The translations under genes were made by a program, and so were the position numbers. From Actinomadura pelletieri DSM 43383 (GTDB lineage Bacteria > Actinomycetota > Actinomycetes > Streptosporangiales > Streptosporangiaceae), in NCBI RefSeq assembly GCF_003634705.1, contig NZ_RBWU01000001.1, positions 248,001 through 312,000 of the forward strand: a DNA stretch of 64,000 nt. Direction: 5' to 3'. Positions within the stretch are counted from its first letter, which is position 1. Each line of letters begins with the position of its first letter. A model generated the notes under the pieces. It made no database searches. It was not told the origin of the DNA and worked only from the letters and a program-made list of their open reading frames with translations. Shown piece after piece: positions 6,840 to 14,978 of this stretch.

Positions 6840-7820
6840 TCATTTCCCCTTGAAGTAGGTGGCGAGGCGCTCCAGGCCGTCCAGGACCAGGGGCGAAGGC
6901 GGCTCGGTGAAGTTGAACAGCTGCACGTGGATCGCGTTGTTCCGGACCGCCCGCAGATCCTTGGCGCCGGGGACGTCCAGCAGCGCCTGCCTGATCTCCT
7001 GCTGGGTGCCGTCGGTGTGCAGCAGGATGACGGTGTCGGGGTCGCGTGCGAGCAGCTCCTCCATGGAGACCTCGAAGACGCGCTTGTCGGTGGTGGCGAA
7101 CACGTTCTGGGCGCCGAGCGTCTTGAGCTGCGGTGTGGCCATGCTCTGGCCGCCGTAGGCCCCGACGGTTCCTTCGCCCCGGTAGGGCCACAGCACGGCG
7201 ACCTTGCGGCCCTTCTGGTCCGGCAGACCGGCCTGGACGGTCTGAATCCGCTTCTGGAGGTCCTGGACGGCCTGCTCGGCCTTGGCCTGCCGGTCGAAGA
7301 CCCTGCCGTACAGCCGCATCTGCTGGTAGATCGTCTCGTAGCCGGGGTTCTTGATCCCGTTCGGACAGAAGCTGGGCTCGTTGAGCACCGGAATCCCGAC
7401 GGTCGCCAGGGACTCGCGCGAGACGCCGTCGGGCAGCCCGAGCACCAGGTCGGGTTCCTTCGAGATGATCGACTCGGTGGAGATCTTCAGGTGCCCGTCC
7501 GAGCCGAGCCGGTCGGTGAGGGAGGGAACCTTGTCGACCGCGGCGAGGGTCTCCTTGGAGTAGTACTCCGGCGGGAACTTCCCGGCCCGCGAGGACAGCC
7601 GGTCCAGGACGCCGAGCGCGGACAGGTACTGCAACGGAGCACTGTTGACGATCATGACGCGGGACGGCGCCTGCTCCAGAGTGACGTCCACCCCGCAGTT
7701 CTTGATGGTGAGGGGAAAGTTCCCCGACGCGTTCCTTTTGTCCCCGGAGCCCGTCGAGCCGCAGGCGGTGAGCGTGGCGGCCAACAGACCGGCCGCGAAC
7801 CAGGCGAGGCACTTCTTCAT
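6840..7820 (-). CDS. substrate-binding lipoprotein of a metal-chelate (siderophore/cobalamin-type) ABC importer
   Basis: A 326-residue protein with a lipoprotein signal peptide: MKKCLAWFAAGLLAATLTAC, with the lipobox LTAC putting the lipidated Cys at residue 20. The rest is a class III periplasmic-binding fold (FhuD/BtuF/TroA type): VDVTLEQAPSRVMIV near the start, the domain-linking helix, and EELLARDPDTVILL in the C-lobe. It should sit on the outer face of the membrane and deliver a chelated metal to the permease encoded upstream. Its ATG overlaps the ATPase stop by ATGA, so the three-gene operon runs permease, ATPase, binding protein. Ligand not readable from sequence. Confidence 0.88.
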   Translation of the reverse strand: MKKCLAWFAAGLLAATLTACGSTGSGDKRNASGNFPLTIKNCGVDVTLEQAPSRVMIVNSAPLQYLSALGVLDRLSSRAGKFPPEYYSKETLAAVDKVPSLTDRLGSDGHLKISTESIISKEPDLVLGLPDGVSRESLATVGIPVLNEPSFCPNGIKNPGYETIYQQMRLYGRVFDRQAKAEQAVQDLQKRIQTVQAGLPDQKGRKVAVLWPYRGEGTVGAYGGQSMATPQLKTLGAQNVFATTDKRVFEVSMEELLARDPDTVILLHTDGTQQEIRQALLDVPGAKDLRAVRNNAIHVQLFNFTEPPSPLVLDGLERLATYFKGK

Positions 7821-8638
7821 CGAGCGGACGTCTCCTTAGCGTGGCCGGGTTCAGCCGGTGGTGCGGACTCGTCGTCAAGCGGGTGGAAGAGGAACTGGAT
7901 GCCCCGGGACGTGTCGAGACGTTCGACGCCGACGCCATAGACACCCCGAAGAAGCTCGGCGGTCAGCACGTCGGCGCACGGCCCGTGCGCGACGACTTCA
8001 CCGTCCTGGAGAACGAGCACGTCATCGCAGTAACGAGCGGCCAGGTTGAGGTCGTGGAGCACGATGACCGTCGTGATGCCAAGCCCGCGGATCATGGCGA
8101 GCAGCTCGTGCTGGAACCGGATGTCGAGGTGGTTGGTCGGCTCGTCGAGCACCAGGTGCGTGGGCTCCTGCGCCAGCGCCCGAGCGATCATCACGCGCTG
8201 CTTCTCACCACCGGACAACCCGACGAACACCCGGTCCGCGAGATGGCGGGCGCCGACCCTGCGCAGCACCGCCGCCGCGATCCGGTGATCCTCGGCGCTG
8301 TTGCGGGAGAACGTCGTCTGGTGCGGTGCCCGGCCGAGCAGGACCATGTCCGCCACCGTCATCGGCAGATCACCCAACGACTCCTGGAGCACGACGGCGA
8401 CCTGTCGCGCGAGCGCGCGATGCGTGAGCGACCTCAGCGGCCTTCCGTCCAGGAAGACCTGCCCGCCGCGCGGAGTCACGATCCCGGTGAGCATCCGCAC
8501 CACCGTGGTCTTGCCGCTGCCGTTGGGCCCGAGCAGCCCGAGTATCCGGCCGGACTCGGCCCGCACATCGACGTCGCGCACCACGGTCGTCGAACCGTAG
8601 GCATAGGTGAGCCCGCGTCCCTCGATCATGAACGTCAC
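7817..8638 (-). CDS. ATP-binding protein of the metal-chelate ABC importer
   Basis: A 273-residue FepC/BtuD-type ATPase. Walker A is GPNGSGKTT near residue 38, the signature is LSGGEKQRVMIARAL, Walker B is THLVLDEPTNHLDI, and the switch His lies in VLHDLNLAARYCD. I take the GTG at 8638 as start because it overlaps the permease TGA (GTGA) and has GGAAG before it; an ATG three codons later is possible. The open frame continues far upstream inside the permease gene but that part is shadow. It energises the FecCD permease. Confidence 0.92.
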   Translation of the reverse strand: MTFMIEGRGLTYAYGSTTVVRDVDVRAESGRILGLLGPNGSGKTTVVRMLTGIVTPRGGQVFLDGRPLRSLTHRALARQVAVVLQESLGDLPMTVADMVLLGRAPHQTTFSRNSAEDHRIAAAVLRRVGARHLADRVFVGLSGGEKQRVMIARALAQEPTHLVLDEPTNHLDIRFQHELLAMIRGLGITTVIVLHDLNLAARYCDDVLVLQDGEVVAHGPCADVLTAELLRGVYGVGVERLDTSRGIQFLFHPLDDESAPPAEPGHAKETSAR

Positions 8639-9741
8639 TCGCTTCCGGCGTGCAGACGGCGGACCAGGATGAGCAGGAACGGCGCGCCGACCATCGCGGT
8701 GATGATGCCGATCGGCAACTCCTGCGGGCTCAGGAGCATGCGGGCGGCCAGGTCGGCCCACAGCAGGAAGATGGCGCCGATCAGCGCGGCGACGGGAACG
8801 GCCCGGCGGTGTGTGGCCCCCACGATGCGCCGGGCCAGATGCGGGATCACCAGCCCGACGAAACCGATGCTGCCGGACGCCGCCACCAGCACCCCGACCG
8901 CCAAGGAGACGAGCACCAGCAGCACCAGCCGGAACCGCGCCGGCGAGACGCCCAGGGTGTGCGCGGTCTCGTCCCCGATCGCCAGGGCGTCCAGGCGCCG
9001 TCCCCACAACGTGAGCAGCGTGACGACCAGCGCGACGGCGACCAGGACCACGACCAGCGGCGCCGACCAGTGCGCCAGCGCCAGCGTTCCGAGCAACCAG
9101 AACAGCACCGACCGGGACCCCTCGGCCGAGTCGGACGCGAAGATCAAGAAGCTGGTGAGCGCGTAGAGCGCGTACCCGACCGCCACTCCGGTCATCAGCA
9201 ACCGCGTCGAGGTGATCCGTCCGGCCGTCCGCGCGATCACGAAGACCAGCACCGAGGCGCCCAGCGCCCCCAGAAAGGCCGCGATCTGCAACGCGTGCTC
9301 GCCCCACCCCACCCCGAACCCGAACAGGATCGCGGCCGCGGCCCCCGTCGAGCCCCCGGAGTTGACCCCCAGCAGGTAGGGGTCGGCGAGCATGTTGCGC
9401 ACCATCGCCTGCAACGCCATTCCGGTCACGGCGAGCCCGGCCCCCACCGCGGCCCCCAACAGCACCCGGGGCAACCGCACCCGCCACACGATCGCGTCGT
9501 GGGACGTCTTCCAGGTCTTCTCCGCCGGGCTGCCGACCAAGTGATGCCCCACGATGTCCAGCACGGTCAGCGGCGACACCGACACCGCGCCCATCCCGAC
9601 CGCCGCGACGACCGTCCCGCAGAACACCGCGACCAGCCCGAGCAGGAGCAACACATACCGCCGCCGCCGGGAGGACGCCCCCAGATCGTCGTCGTCGGTC
9701 TCCGGTCCCACGTCCGACCGCACCACCGACAACGCCTTCAT
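8635..9741 (-). CDS. FecCD-family permease of the metal-chelate ABC importer
   Basis: A 368-residue membrane protein with about ten predicted helices and FecCD/BtuC hallmarks: RLPRVLLGAAVGAGLAVTG, QAMVRNMLADPYLLGVNSG, the coupling-helix region GDETAHTLGVSPARFR and GSIGFVGLVIPHLARRIVG. Only one permease gene is present, so it should act as a homodimer. It heads the operon; the ATG (9741) lies 16 bp downstream of a Nur-like inverted repeat. Siderophore, cobalamin or another chelated metal could be carried. Confidence 0.92.
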   Translation of the reverse strand: MKALSVVRSDVGPETDDDDLGASSRRRRYVLLLLGLVAVFCGTVVAAVGMGAVSVSPLTVLDIVGHHLVGSPAEKTWKTSHDAIVWRVRLPRVLLGAAVGAGLAVTGMALQAMVRNMLADPYLLGVNSGGSTGAAAAILFGFGVGWGEHALQIAAFLGALGASVLVFVIARTAGRITSTRLLMTGVAVGYALYALTSFLIFASDSAEGSRSVLFWLLGTLALAHWSAPLVVVLVAVALVVTLLTLWGRRLDALAIGDETAHTLGVSPARFRLVLLVLVSLAVGVLVAASGSIGFVGLVIPHLARRIVGATHRRAVPVAALIGAIFLLWADLAARMLLSPQELPIGIITAMVGAPFLLILVRRLHAGSE

Positions 9742-9756
9742 GCATCCCCTCAGCTA

Positions 9757-9773
9757 TTGCAACTTATACGCAA
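9757..9773 (-). promoter_or_regulatory. possible Nur-type (nickel-responsive Fur family) operator
   Basis: TTGCAA-CTTAT-ACGCAA fits the Nur box of Streptomyces (tTGCaa-N5-ttGCAA, recalled) apart from two lower-case positions. It is 16 bp before the permease ATG in an AT-rich patch, a sensible place for a repressor. No iron box of the DmdR/IdeR type was seen. Confidence 0.4.
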
Positions 9774-10060
9774 CAACTAAGAACACGCAGTAACTCCTGT
9801 CAAGGGCCCGCACCCTGTGACAAACAGCTCACCAAGCCCGCAACCCCGACAAGTCAACGCCCCGGCGATGGACTTGCTCGCGGCCTGTCGCCCGATGCCC
9901 GACGCGCAGCGCGCGCCGGTCTCGTCCGCGACTTCGGCCCGGACGACATCCGGATGGACGTCAACGGTCGAATCACCACCGGCATTGATCGGAAAGTGGC
10001 CAAGACCGTCTCGTCGAGGGAGACGGGTGGCGATAGCCGAGATGACAGGGATACGGATTC
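9774..10060. other. intergenic stretch without a recognised gene
   Basis: A gap of almost 290 bp upstream of the DUF2087 regulator. One frame reads DDIRMDVNGRITTGIDR and looks protein-like, but it has no convincing start or homology. Possibly a decayed gene plus the promoter of the next gene. Confidence 0.3.
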
Positions 10061-10636
10061 ATGGTGTTAGAGACAACGGCGTTTCATCAGAGCCGCGCGG
10101 CTGCCCAGCTCACCGCGCTCACCTCGCCGGCTCGGCTGAGCCTGCTCACCGCCGTCGCCACCCATGAGCAGAACGGTGGTGACCGCTCTCTGACGGCCAT
10201 CGCGACCGCCCTCGGGCTCACCGTGAAGGCCCTGCTGAAGGAGGCCGTCCGGTTGCAGGAGGCAGGCCTGCTGACCATGCGGGGACAGGTCCTTTCCACG
10301 AACCTCACCGCCCTCCGCGCAACGGCGGACCTGCTGGTCCAGGACCTTCCCATGACACGGCTCCTTCGGAGCGAGCCGGAACTGGAGCGGTTCTTCAAGC
10401 ACGGACGGCTGGTCGACCTTCCGGACAAGCCGGACGTCCTCGAACGGCTTGGACGTCTCCTCGTCCAACTCCTGCCCACCGACCGTGTTCTGACCGAGGC
10501 CGAGGTCGATCGGCGGTTGGCGGAGGTCCATGACGATCACGCCGCCCTCCGCAGGCTCCTGGTGGGTCTCCGTCTGGTGGCACGGGACGCCGGCAGCGAC
10601 TACCGCCCGGTACCTGATCACGGGCGGGGCGGCTAG
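10061..10636 (+). CDS. ArsR-like winged-helix regulator with C-terminal DUF2087
   Basis: A 191-residue protein. Residues 15-85 form a winged helix (LTSPARLSLLTAVATHE, then TVKALLKEAVRLQEAGLL). The C-terminal part is DUF2087, seen as RFFKHGRLVDLPDKPDVLERL, then VLTEAEVDRRLAEVHDDHAALRRLLV and a closing YRP. DUF2087 proteins are small actinobacterial and firmicute transcription factors whose signal is unknown. The gene is monocistronic and its end overlaps the convergent HxlR gene by four bases. Its ATG has only a weak ribosome site. Confidence 0.85.
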   Translation: MVLETTAFHQSRAAAQLTALTSPARLSLLTAVATHEQNGGDRSLTAIATALGLTVKALLKEAVRLQEAGLLTMRGQVLSTNLTALRATADLLVQDLPMTRLLRSEPELERFFKHGRLVDLPDKPDVLERLGRLLVQLLPTDRVLTEAEVDRRLAEVHDDHAALRRLLVGLRLVARDAGSDYRPVPDHGRGG

Positions 10637-11073
10637 GCCGAGTTCGCCCGGTCAACGTGCGGGGTCAGCGGGGTGTCGTGGTGTGCTCGGGCGGCGGCTA
10701 TTTCCGGGCCGTGTCGGACGGCCCAGTCGGCGAGGGTGGAGAGCGGTTCGAGGAGGGTGCGGCCCAGGGGGGTCAGGTCGTATTCGACCGTCGGCGGGAC
10801 GGTCGGATGGACGGTTCGGCTCACCAGGCCGTCGCGTTCGAGGCCGCGCAAGGTGCGAGTCAGCATGCGCTGGCTGATCCCCTCGATCGACCGGTGCAGT
10901 TCGTTGAACCGGTAGGAGCGTCTGCCCAGCAAGACCAGGATCAGCACGCTCCAGCGGTCGCCGGCGCGGCGCAGGACGTCCCCCACGGGGCAGCTCAGTT
11001 GTTCGTCCAGCGGAACCGGGATCGGAAGCGGCGCGCTGATCATCGAGGGCACATCGGTGTGCGTATCAGACAT
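10633..11073 (-). CDS. HxlR-family transcriptional regulator
   Basis: A 146-residue protein with the HxlR winged helix: CPVGDVLRRAGDRWSVLILVLL, FNELHRSIEGISQRMLTRTLRGLERDGLVSR, and VEYDLTPLGRTLLEPL. The Cys at the domain start is the conserved one used for redox or aldehyde sensing in some members. It is divergent from an SDR dehydrogenase 76 bp away, the usual arrangement in which an HxlR repressor controls an adjacent oxidoreductase. Confidence 0.92.
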   Translation of the reverse strand: MSDTHTDVPSMISAPLPIPVPLDEQLSCPVGDVLRRAGDRWSVLILVLLGRRSYRFNELHRSIEGISQRMLTRTLRGLERDGLVSRTVHPTVPPTVEYDLTPLGRTLLEPLSTLADWAVRHGPEIAAARAHHDTPLTPHVDRANSA

Positions 11074-11102
11074 GAAACTGCCTTCTTTCGGGCGGACGAG
11101 TG

Positions 11103-11129
11103 GTTGCCGATGATTGCCGTCGAGGCAAC
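11103..11129. promoter_or_regulatory. inverted repeat between the HxlR and SDR genes
   Basis: GTTGCC, 15 bases, GGCAAC in the 76-bp divergent intergenic region, 21 bp before the SDR start. A candidate HxlR operator by position and symmetry only. Confidence 0.35.
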
Positions 11130-11149
11130 GATGATCGAGAGGCGAGCGT

Positions 11150-12010
11150 ATGTCCGGCCGTACGAGCAAGACAGTGGTGATCAGTGGTGGGACCGACGGC
11201 ATGGGTCGGGCGACGGCGCTCGCGCGCCTCGCTCGGGGCGACACCGTGATCGTCATCGGGAGCAGCGGGGAGAAGGGCCGGGCACTGGTCGAGGAGGCGG
11301 CCCGGACGGGTGCCGGCGAGCGGTTCCGGTTCCTGCGCGCGGACATGAGCACCGTTGGTGAGGTCCGGCGGGTCGCGAAGGAGATCGCGGATCGGCATCC
11401 GGTGGTCGACGCGCTCATCCTCTGCGCGAACCGGCCGAGTCCGAAGCGGCGGGAGACTTCCGAGGGGCTGGAGTTCACCTTCGCGCTGTATTACCTGAGC
11501 CGGTACTTGCTGGGCGATCTGTTGCGTCCGGTGATGGACGCGGCTTCCGCGCCGCTGATCGTGAACGTGTCCGGGGTCGGTAACACGACAGGTTCGGTGC
11601 AGTGGGACGACCTGCAACTGCGGCGCAAGTACAGCATGATCAAAGCGCAGATCCAGGCCAACCGGGCCAACGACCTGCTCGGCGTCTCCTTTGCCGACCG
11701 GGCGGTGGGAAAGGCCCGGTATGTGCTCTACCACCCCGGTTTCACGCGGAGTGGAGATCTGTCCCCGCTGAACCCGGTGATGCGTGGAGCGATCAGGTTG
11801 CTGGCGCGGCTCAAGGCCCGGCCGGTGGAGACCGCGATCCGGCCCATCGTCGGATGGATCGACGAACCGCCGTCCGCCGCGCTCTCCGCCGTCGACCGCG
11901 GGAAGCCGGTCGACCTGTCCCTGCCGACGCTCGACAAGCAGGACGCCGAACGCCTCGCCAAGCTCACCGAGGAACTCCTTCCCTCGCTGGGGGTCACTCG
12001 CGGGCGGTGA
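11150..12010 (+). CDS. short-chain dehydrogenase/reductase
   Basis: A 286-residue SDR with a Rossmann start VVISGGTDGMGRATALA (the TGxxxGxG motif, first Thr replaced by Gly), a Ser in VNVSGVGN, and the catalytic Y-x3-K in KYSMIKAQ. The usual NAG motif is replaced by CAN. It resembles the retinol-dehydrogenase-like group often paired with HxlR or TetR repressors. Probable NADP(H)-dependent cytoplasmic oxidoreductase of unknown substrate. GAGAGGCGAG precedes the ATG. The 3' end overlaps the convergent FtsX-type gene by 17 bp. Confidence 0.88.
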   Translation: MSGRTSKTVVISGGTDGMGRATALARLARGDTVIVIGSSGEKGRALVEEAARTGAGERFRFLRADMSTVGEVRRVAKEIADRHPVVDALILCANRPSPKRRETSEGLEFTFALYYLSRYLLGDLLRPVMDAASAPLIVNVSGVGNTTGSVQWDDLQLRRKYSMIKAQIQANRANDLLGVSFADRAVGKARYVLYHPGFTRSGDLSPLNPVMRGAIRLLARLKARPVETAIRPIVGWIDEPPSAALSAVDRGKPVDLSLPTLDKQDAERLAKLTEELLPSLGVTRGR

Positions 12011-13913
12011 CGAGGGCCGTGGGGGACGGCTTCGTCATGGCCAGGGTGGTCAGGGCGCCGGCGCCGGCGGTGACGGCGAGGGAGGCCACGATCAGCAGGG
12101 CGAGCAGAGTCCAGGGGACGGCGAGAATGCCTCCCTGCTGGAAGCCCGCCAGCGCGGCCACGGCCACCAGGGAACCGAGGAACAGGCCGATGACGGTGAC
12201 CGCGGTGGACTCGATGGTGGCCATCCGGACGACCTGGCCACGGCTCAGCCCGGTGGCGCGGGCGACGGCGAACTCGGTGCGGCGCTCGGCGGCGGCGATC
12301 ACCACCGCGTTGATCACCGCGATGGCGGCGTACAGGCCGGACATGCCCATCAGGACGGCCATGATCCCCATGGTGCCGCGCTGCTCGTCCTTCACCCGGG
12401 CGTCGGCCCATTGGGCGGTGGTGCGCACGTCGCCGATTCCGGCGGCGCGGATCCGGCCGGCGACCGCCTGCGGGGAGGTGCCGGGCACGACCTGCACCAT
12501 GGTCTCGGTCGGCGCCTCCGCGAGGATCGCGGCGGGGACGAGGTCGCGCGGCACCAGGAAGTTGGCGCTGCGGTTCTCCAGGACCTCCGGGAGGCGCGCC
12601 ACGGTGCGCAGCTTGAGTCTGTCGTCGCCGATCCGGGCCGTGACCGAGCCGCGAACGATGCCTTCTCCGGCCAGCCCGGGGCCGATCGCGATGGTGCGTC
12701 CGCGTAGCTCGTCCAGGCTCCCGGACGTCGGGGTGAGACGGTGCGTGCGCCGGTAGGCGGTGCCGTCGACCGCGATGATCCCTGAGTGGTGCGTCTGCCG
12801 GTAGGTCCGCTGATCCTCGCGGTACCGGGCGGTCACCGCCATCTCGACCTGGCTCTGCGGGGAGGCGAGCGCGACCCCGGGGATATGCGGGATCCGATTC
12901 GCGGCGGCGCCGTTCGAGGTGACCACCAGTTCGGCGACGGTGATCCGCTCCAGGTCGGCGCCGGTGGCGCGGGCCAGCGAGTTCAACGTGCCGGTGAGGC
13001 CGACGAGCAGGCCGACCAGCACGATGACGGGCGCGGCGGTGGAGGCGCTGCGCCGGACCGCGTCACGCAGGTTGGCCTGCGCCAGTTCGCCGAGCACACC
13101 GGTTCGCAGGACCGTGCCGAGAAGCCCGCCGACCAGCGGGACGGCCAGCGGGCTCAGCGCGCTGAGGGCGATCGAGCCGGTGATCGAGACGCCCATCGCG
13201 ACCATCAGGGTGAGCAGCAGGTCCGTTCCGTTTCCGGCCGCGATGAGCAGAAGGGTCAGCGCGAGCGAGGACAGGCCCACCAGCCAACGTCCGGCGGTCA
13301 TCACCCGGGCCGCGCGGGGGGTGTTGCGCAGGGCGTCCAGCGGACGCACCTTGGCCGACCGGTAGGACGCCGCCAGCACCCCGCACACCGCGACCGTGAT
13401 CCCCACGCTCGGTGACAGCAGCAGCACCGAGTTGGACCAGCCCGGAGAGAAGCCGTCCGGTAGAAGCCCGATCCCGATCAGCAGCCGGGCCTGGACCCAC
13501 GCGGCCGGAACGCCCAGCACGATGCCGAGGACGCTGCCGATCAGCCCCAGCAGGAACGCCTCGCCCAGCAGCAGCCTGATCAGCTGGGGACGGCTCCCGC
13601 CGAGCATCCGCAGCAGGGCCAGTTCGCGGCGGCGCTGCTCCACGGCGAAGGCGAACGTCGAGCCCACGATGAACATGGCCAGGAACATCGCCAGCGGTGT
13701 GGCCATGCCCAGCAGCGTGGCGGCCCCGGCATAGCCCTCCCTGATCTGCTCGGCGTCCCGGGCGGACGTGCCCGGCGGAATCTTCGGCTCTCCCGTCGAG
13801 ACCAGGACGAGCACCGCCGACTGGACGAGCGCGACACCGAGTGTGACCGTCAGCAGCGCCCCGGCGAACAACTGCCAGCGGTCCCGGACGGTGCTGGCGG
13901 AGATGCGCAGCAC
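11994..13913 (-). CDS. FtsX-like (MacB-type) ABC transporter permease
   Basis: A 639-residue membrane protein with two FtsX repeats. The first (residues about 1-260) begins with a signal-anchor-like helix after MLRISASTVRDRWQLF and contains FAFAVEQRRRELALLRMLGGSR, the classic FtsX loop. The second occupies about 500-630 (AERRTEFAVARATGLSRGQVVRM). Between them is a large external domain. Such permeases with a LolD-like ATPase usually export or sense peptides and antibiotics. The ATPase gene ends three bases upstream, so the two form an operon. The neighbouring sensor-kinase pair is likely their regulator. Confidence 0.9.
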   Translation of the reverse strand: MLRISASTVRDRWQLFAGALLTVTLGVALVQSAVLVLVSTGEPKIPPGTSARDAEQIREGYAGAATLLGMATPLAMFLAMFIVGSTFAFAVEQRRRELALLRMLGGSRPQLIRLLLGEAFLLGLIGSVLGIVLGVPAAWVQARLLIGIGLLPDGFSPGWSNSVLLLSPSVGITVAVCGVLAASYRSAKVRPLDALRNTPRAARVMTAGRWLVGLSSLALTLLLIAAGNGTDLLLTLMVAMGVSITGSIALSALSPLAVPLVGGLLGTVLRTGVLGELAQANLRDAVRRSASTAAPVIVLVGLLVGLTGTLNSLARATGADLERITVAELVVTSNGAAANRIPHIPGVALASPQSQVEMAVTARYREDQRTYRQTHHSGIIAVDGTAYRRTHRLTPTSGSLDELRGRTIAIGPGLAGEGIVRGSVTARIGDDRLKLRTVARLPEVLENRSANFLVPRDLVPAAILAEAPTETMVQVVPGTSPQAVAGRIRAAGIGDVRTTAQWADARVKDEQRGTMGIMAVLMGMSGLYAAIAVINAVVIAAAERRTEFAVARATGLSRGQVVRMATIESTAVTVIGLFLGSLVAVAALAGFQQGGILAVPWTLLALLIVASLAVTAGAGALTTLAMTKPSPTALVTARE

Positions 13914-13916
13914 GGG

Positions 13917-14687
13917 TCAGCCCTCCAACCGGGTGAGCCGTTCGGCCACACCGGCGGCGGTCGGACGTATCAGACGGTCGACGATCCGGCCGTCGGACAG
14001 GAACACCACCGCCTCGGCGCTCGCCGCCGCGACCGGATCGTGGGTGACCATGACGACGGTCTGCCCCGCCTCGTCGACCATGCGGCGCAGCAACCGCAGG
14101 ACCATGCGGGCCGAGTGGGTGTCCAAGGCCCCGGTGGGTTCGTCGGCGAACAGCACCGAGGGCCGCGTCACCATCCCCCGGGCGATCGCCACCCGCTGCT
14201 GCTGCCCGCCCGACAACTCCCGCGGCCGGTGCCGCGCCCGGTCGGCCAGCCCCACGGCGGCCAGCGCCGCCCGCACGTCCGCGCGCGACGGCCGGGCTCC
14301 CGCCAGCTTCAACGGAAGCGCGACGTTCTGTTCGGCGGTCAGCGAGCCGATCAGGTTGAAGTTCTGGAAGATGAAGCCCATGGTGCGGCGCCGCAGAGTG
14401 GTCAACGTGGCGTCGGTCGCGTGGGTGATGTCCCGCCCGGCCAGCACGACGCGGCCGGAGCTGACCCGGTCCAGGCCCGCGGCGCAGTGCAGCAGGGTGG
14501 ATTTGCCGGACCCGGACGGGCCCATCACGGCGGTCCAGGTACCGGCGGGGAAGGTCACGGTGACGTCCGCCAGGGCTTGGACGCGGGCCTCACCCGTCCC
14601 GTAATGCCTGCTCACCTGGTGCAGCTGCACCGACGTGACCGGGGCACCCGCAGGCGCTTGCACCCCGGCGCCCGTGGGAAAGTTCAT
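13917..14687 (-). CDS. LolD/MacB-type ABC transporter ATP-binding protein
   Basis: A 256-residue ATPase with Walker A GPSGSGKST, the family Q-loop FIFQNFNLIGSLTAEQNV, signature LSGGQQQRVAIARG, Walker B VLFADEPTGALD and switch His VMVTHDP. It pairs with the FtsX-type permease three bases downstream. The start is the ATG at 14687, with GAGG nine bases before it; upstream open frame has no homology. Confidence 0.93.
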   Translation of the reverse strand: MNFPTGAGVQAPAGAPVTSVQLHQVSRHYGTGEARVQALADVTVTFPAGTWTAVMGPSGSGKSTLLHCAAGLDRVSSGRVVLAGRDITHATDATLTTLRRRTMGFIFQNFNLIGSLTAEQNVALPLKLAGARPSRADVRAALAAVGLADRARHRPRELSGGQQQRVAIARGMVTRPSVLFADEPTGALDTHSARMVLRLLRRMVDEAGQTVVMVTHDPVAAASAEAVVFLSDGRIVDRLIRPTAAGVAERLTRLEG

Positions 14688-14978
14688 CACACGTCCCTCG
14701 GGTTCAGGTCGCACGCCCGGACGATCATGTCGCCGGCGCCTTCCGACGCCATGTTCGGTCGCTCGTCCCGGACGTGGGCGACGGGTCGCCGCACCCCCGT
14801 GCGGCGACGGCCCGGCGCGTAGCCCGCGGGCCGACCGTCGCCGCGTGCGGAAGGTCGTCGTCTCATACTCCGCATCCCATCGCCACGGCACCCCCGACCG
14901 CATTCCGGCGGTCCACCAATTCGGTGGTATGCCCAGCACTACCTCGGCCCATAAAGAGGGTTCGGATAGCGTGCGACC
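14688..14978. promoter_or_regulatory. divergent promoter region with short inverted repeat (14913-14927)
   Basis: The 291-bp space between the ABC operon and the two-component pair. It contains CCACC-AATTC-GGTGG at 14913-14927, 52 bp before the kinase start, which could bind the response regulator. No gene is visible in it. Confidence 0.3.

Noticed and set aside
8639..9745. N-terminal half of a 642-residue frame covering the ATPase and permease region
   Set aside because: The upstream part is the wrong frame of the FecCD permease gene, which reads as a normal membrane protein in its own frame.
9817..10167. 116-residue frame before the DUF2087 gene
   Set aside because: Shadow-like composition, overlaps the start of the well-supported DUF2087 gene in another frame.
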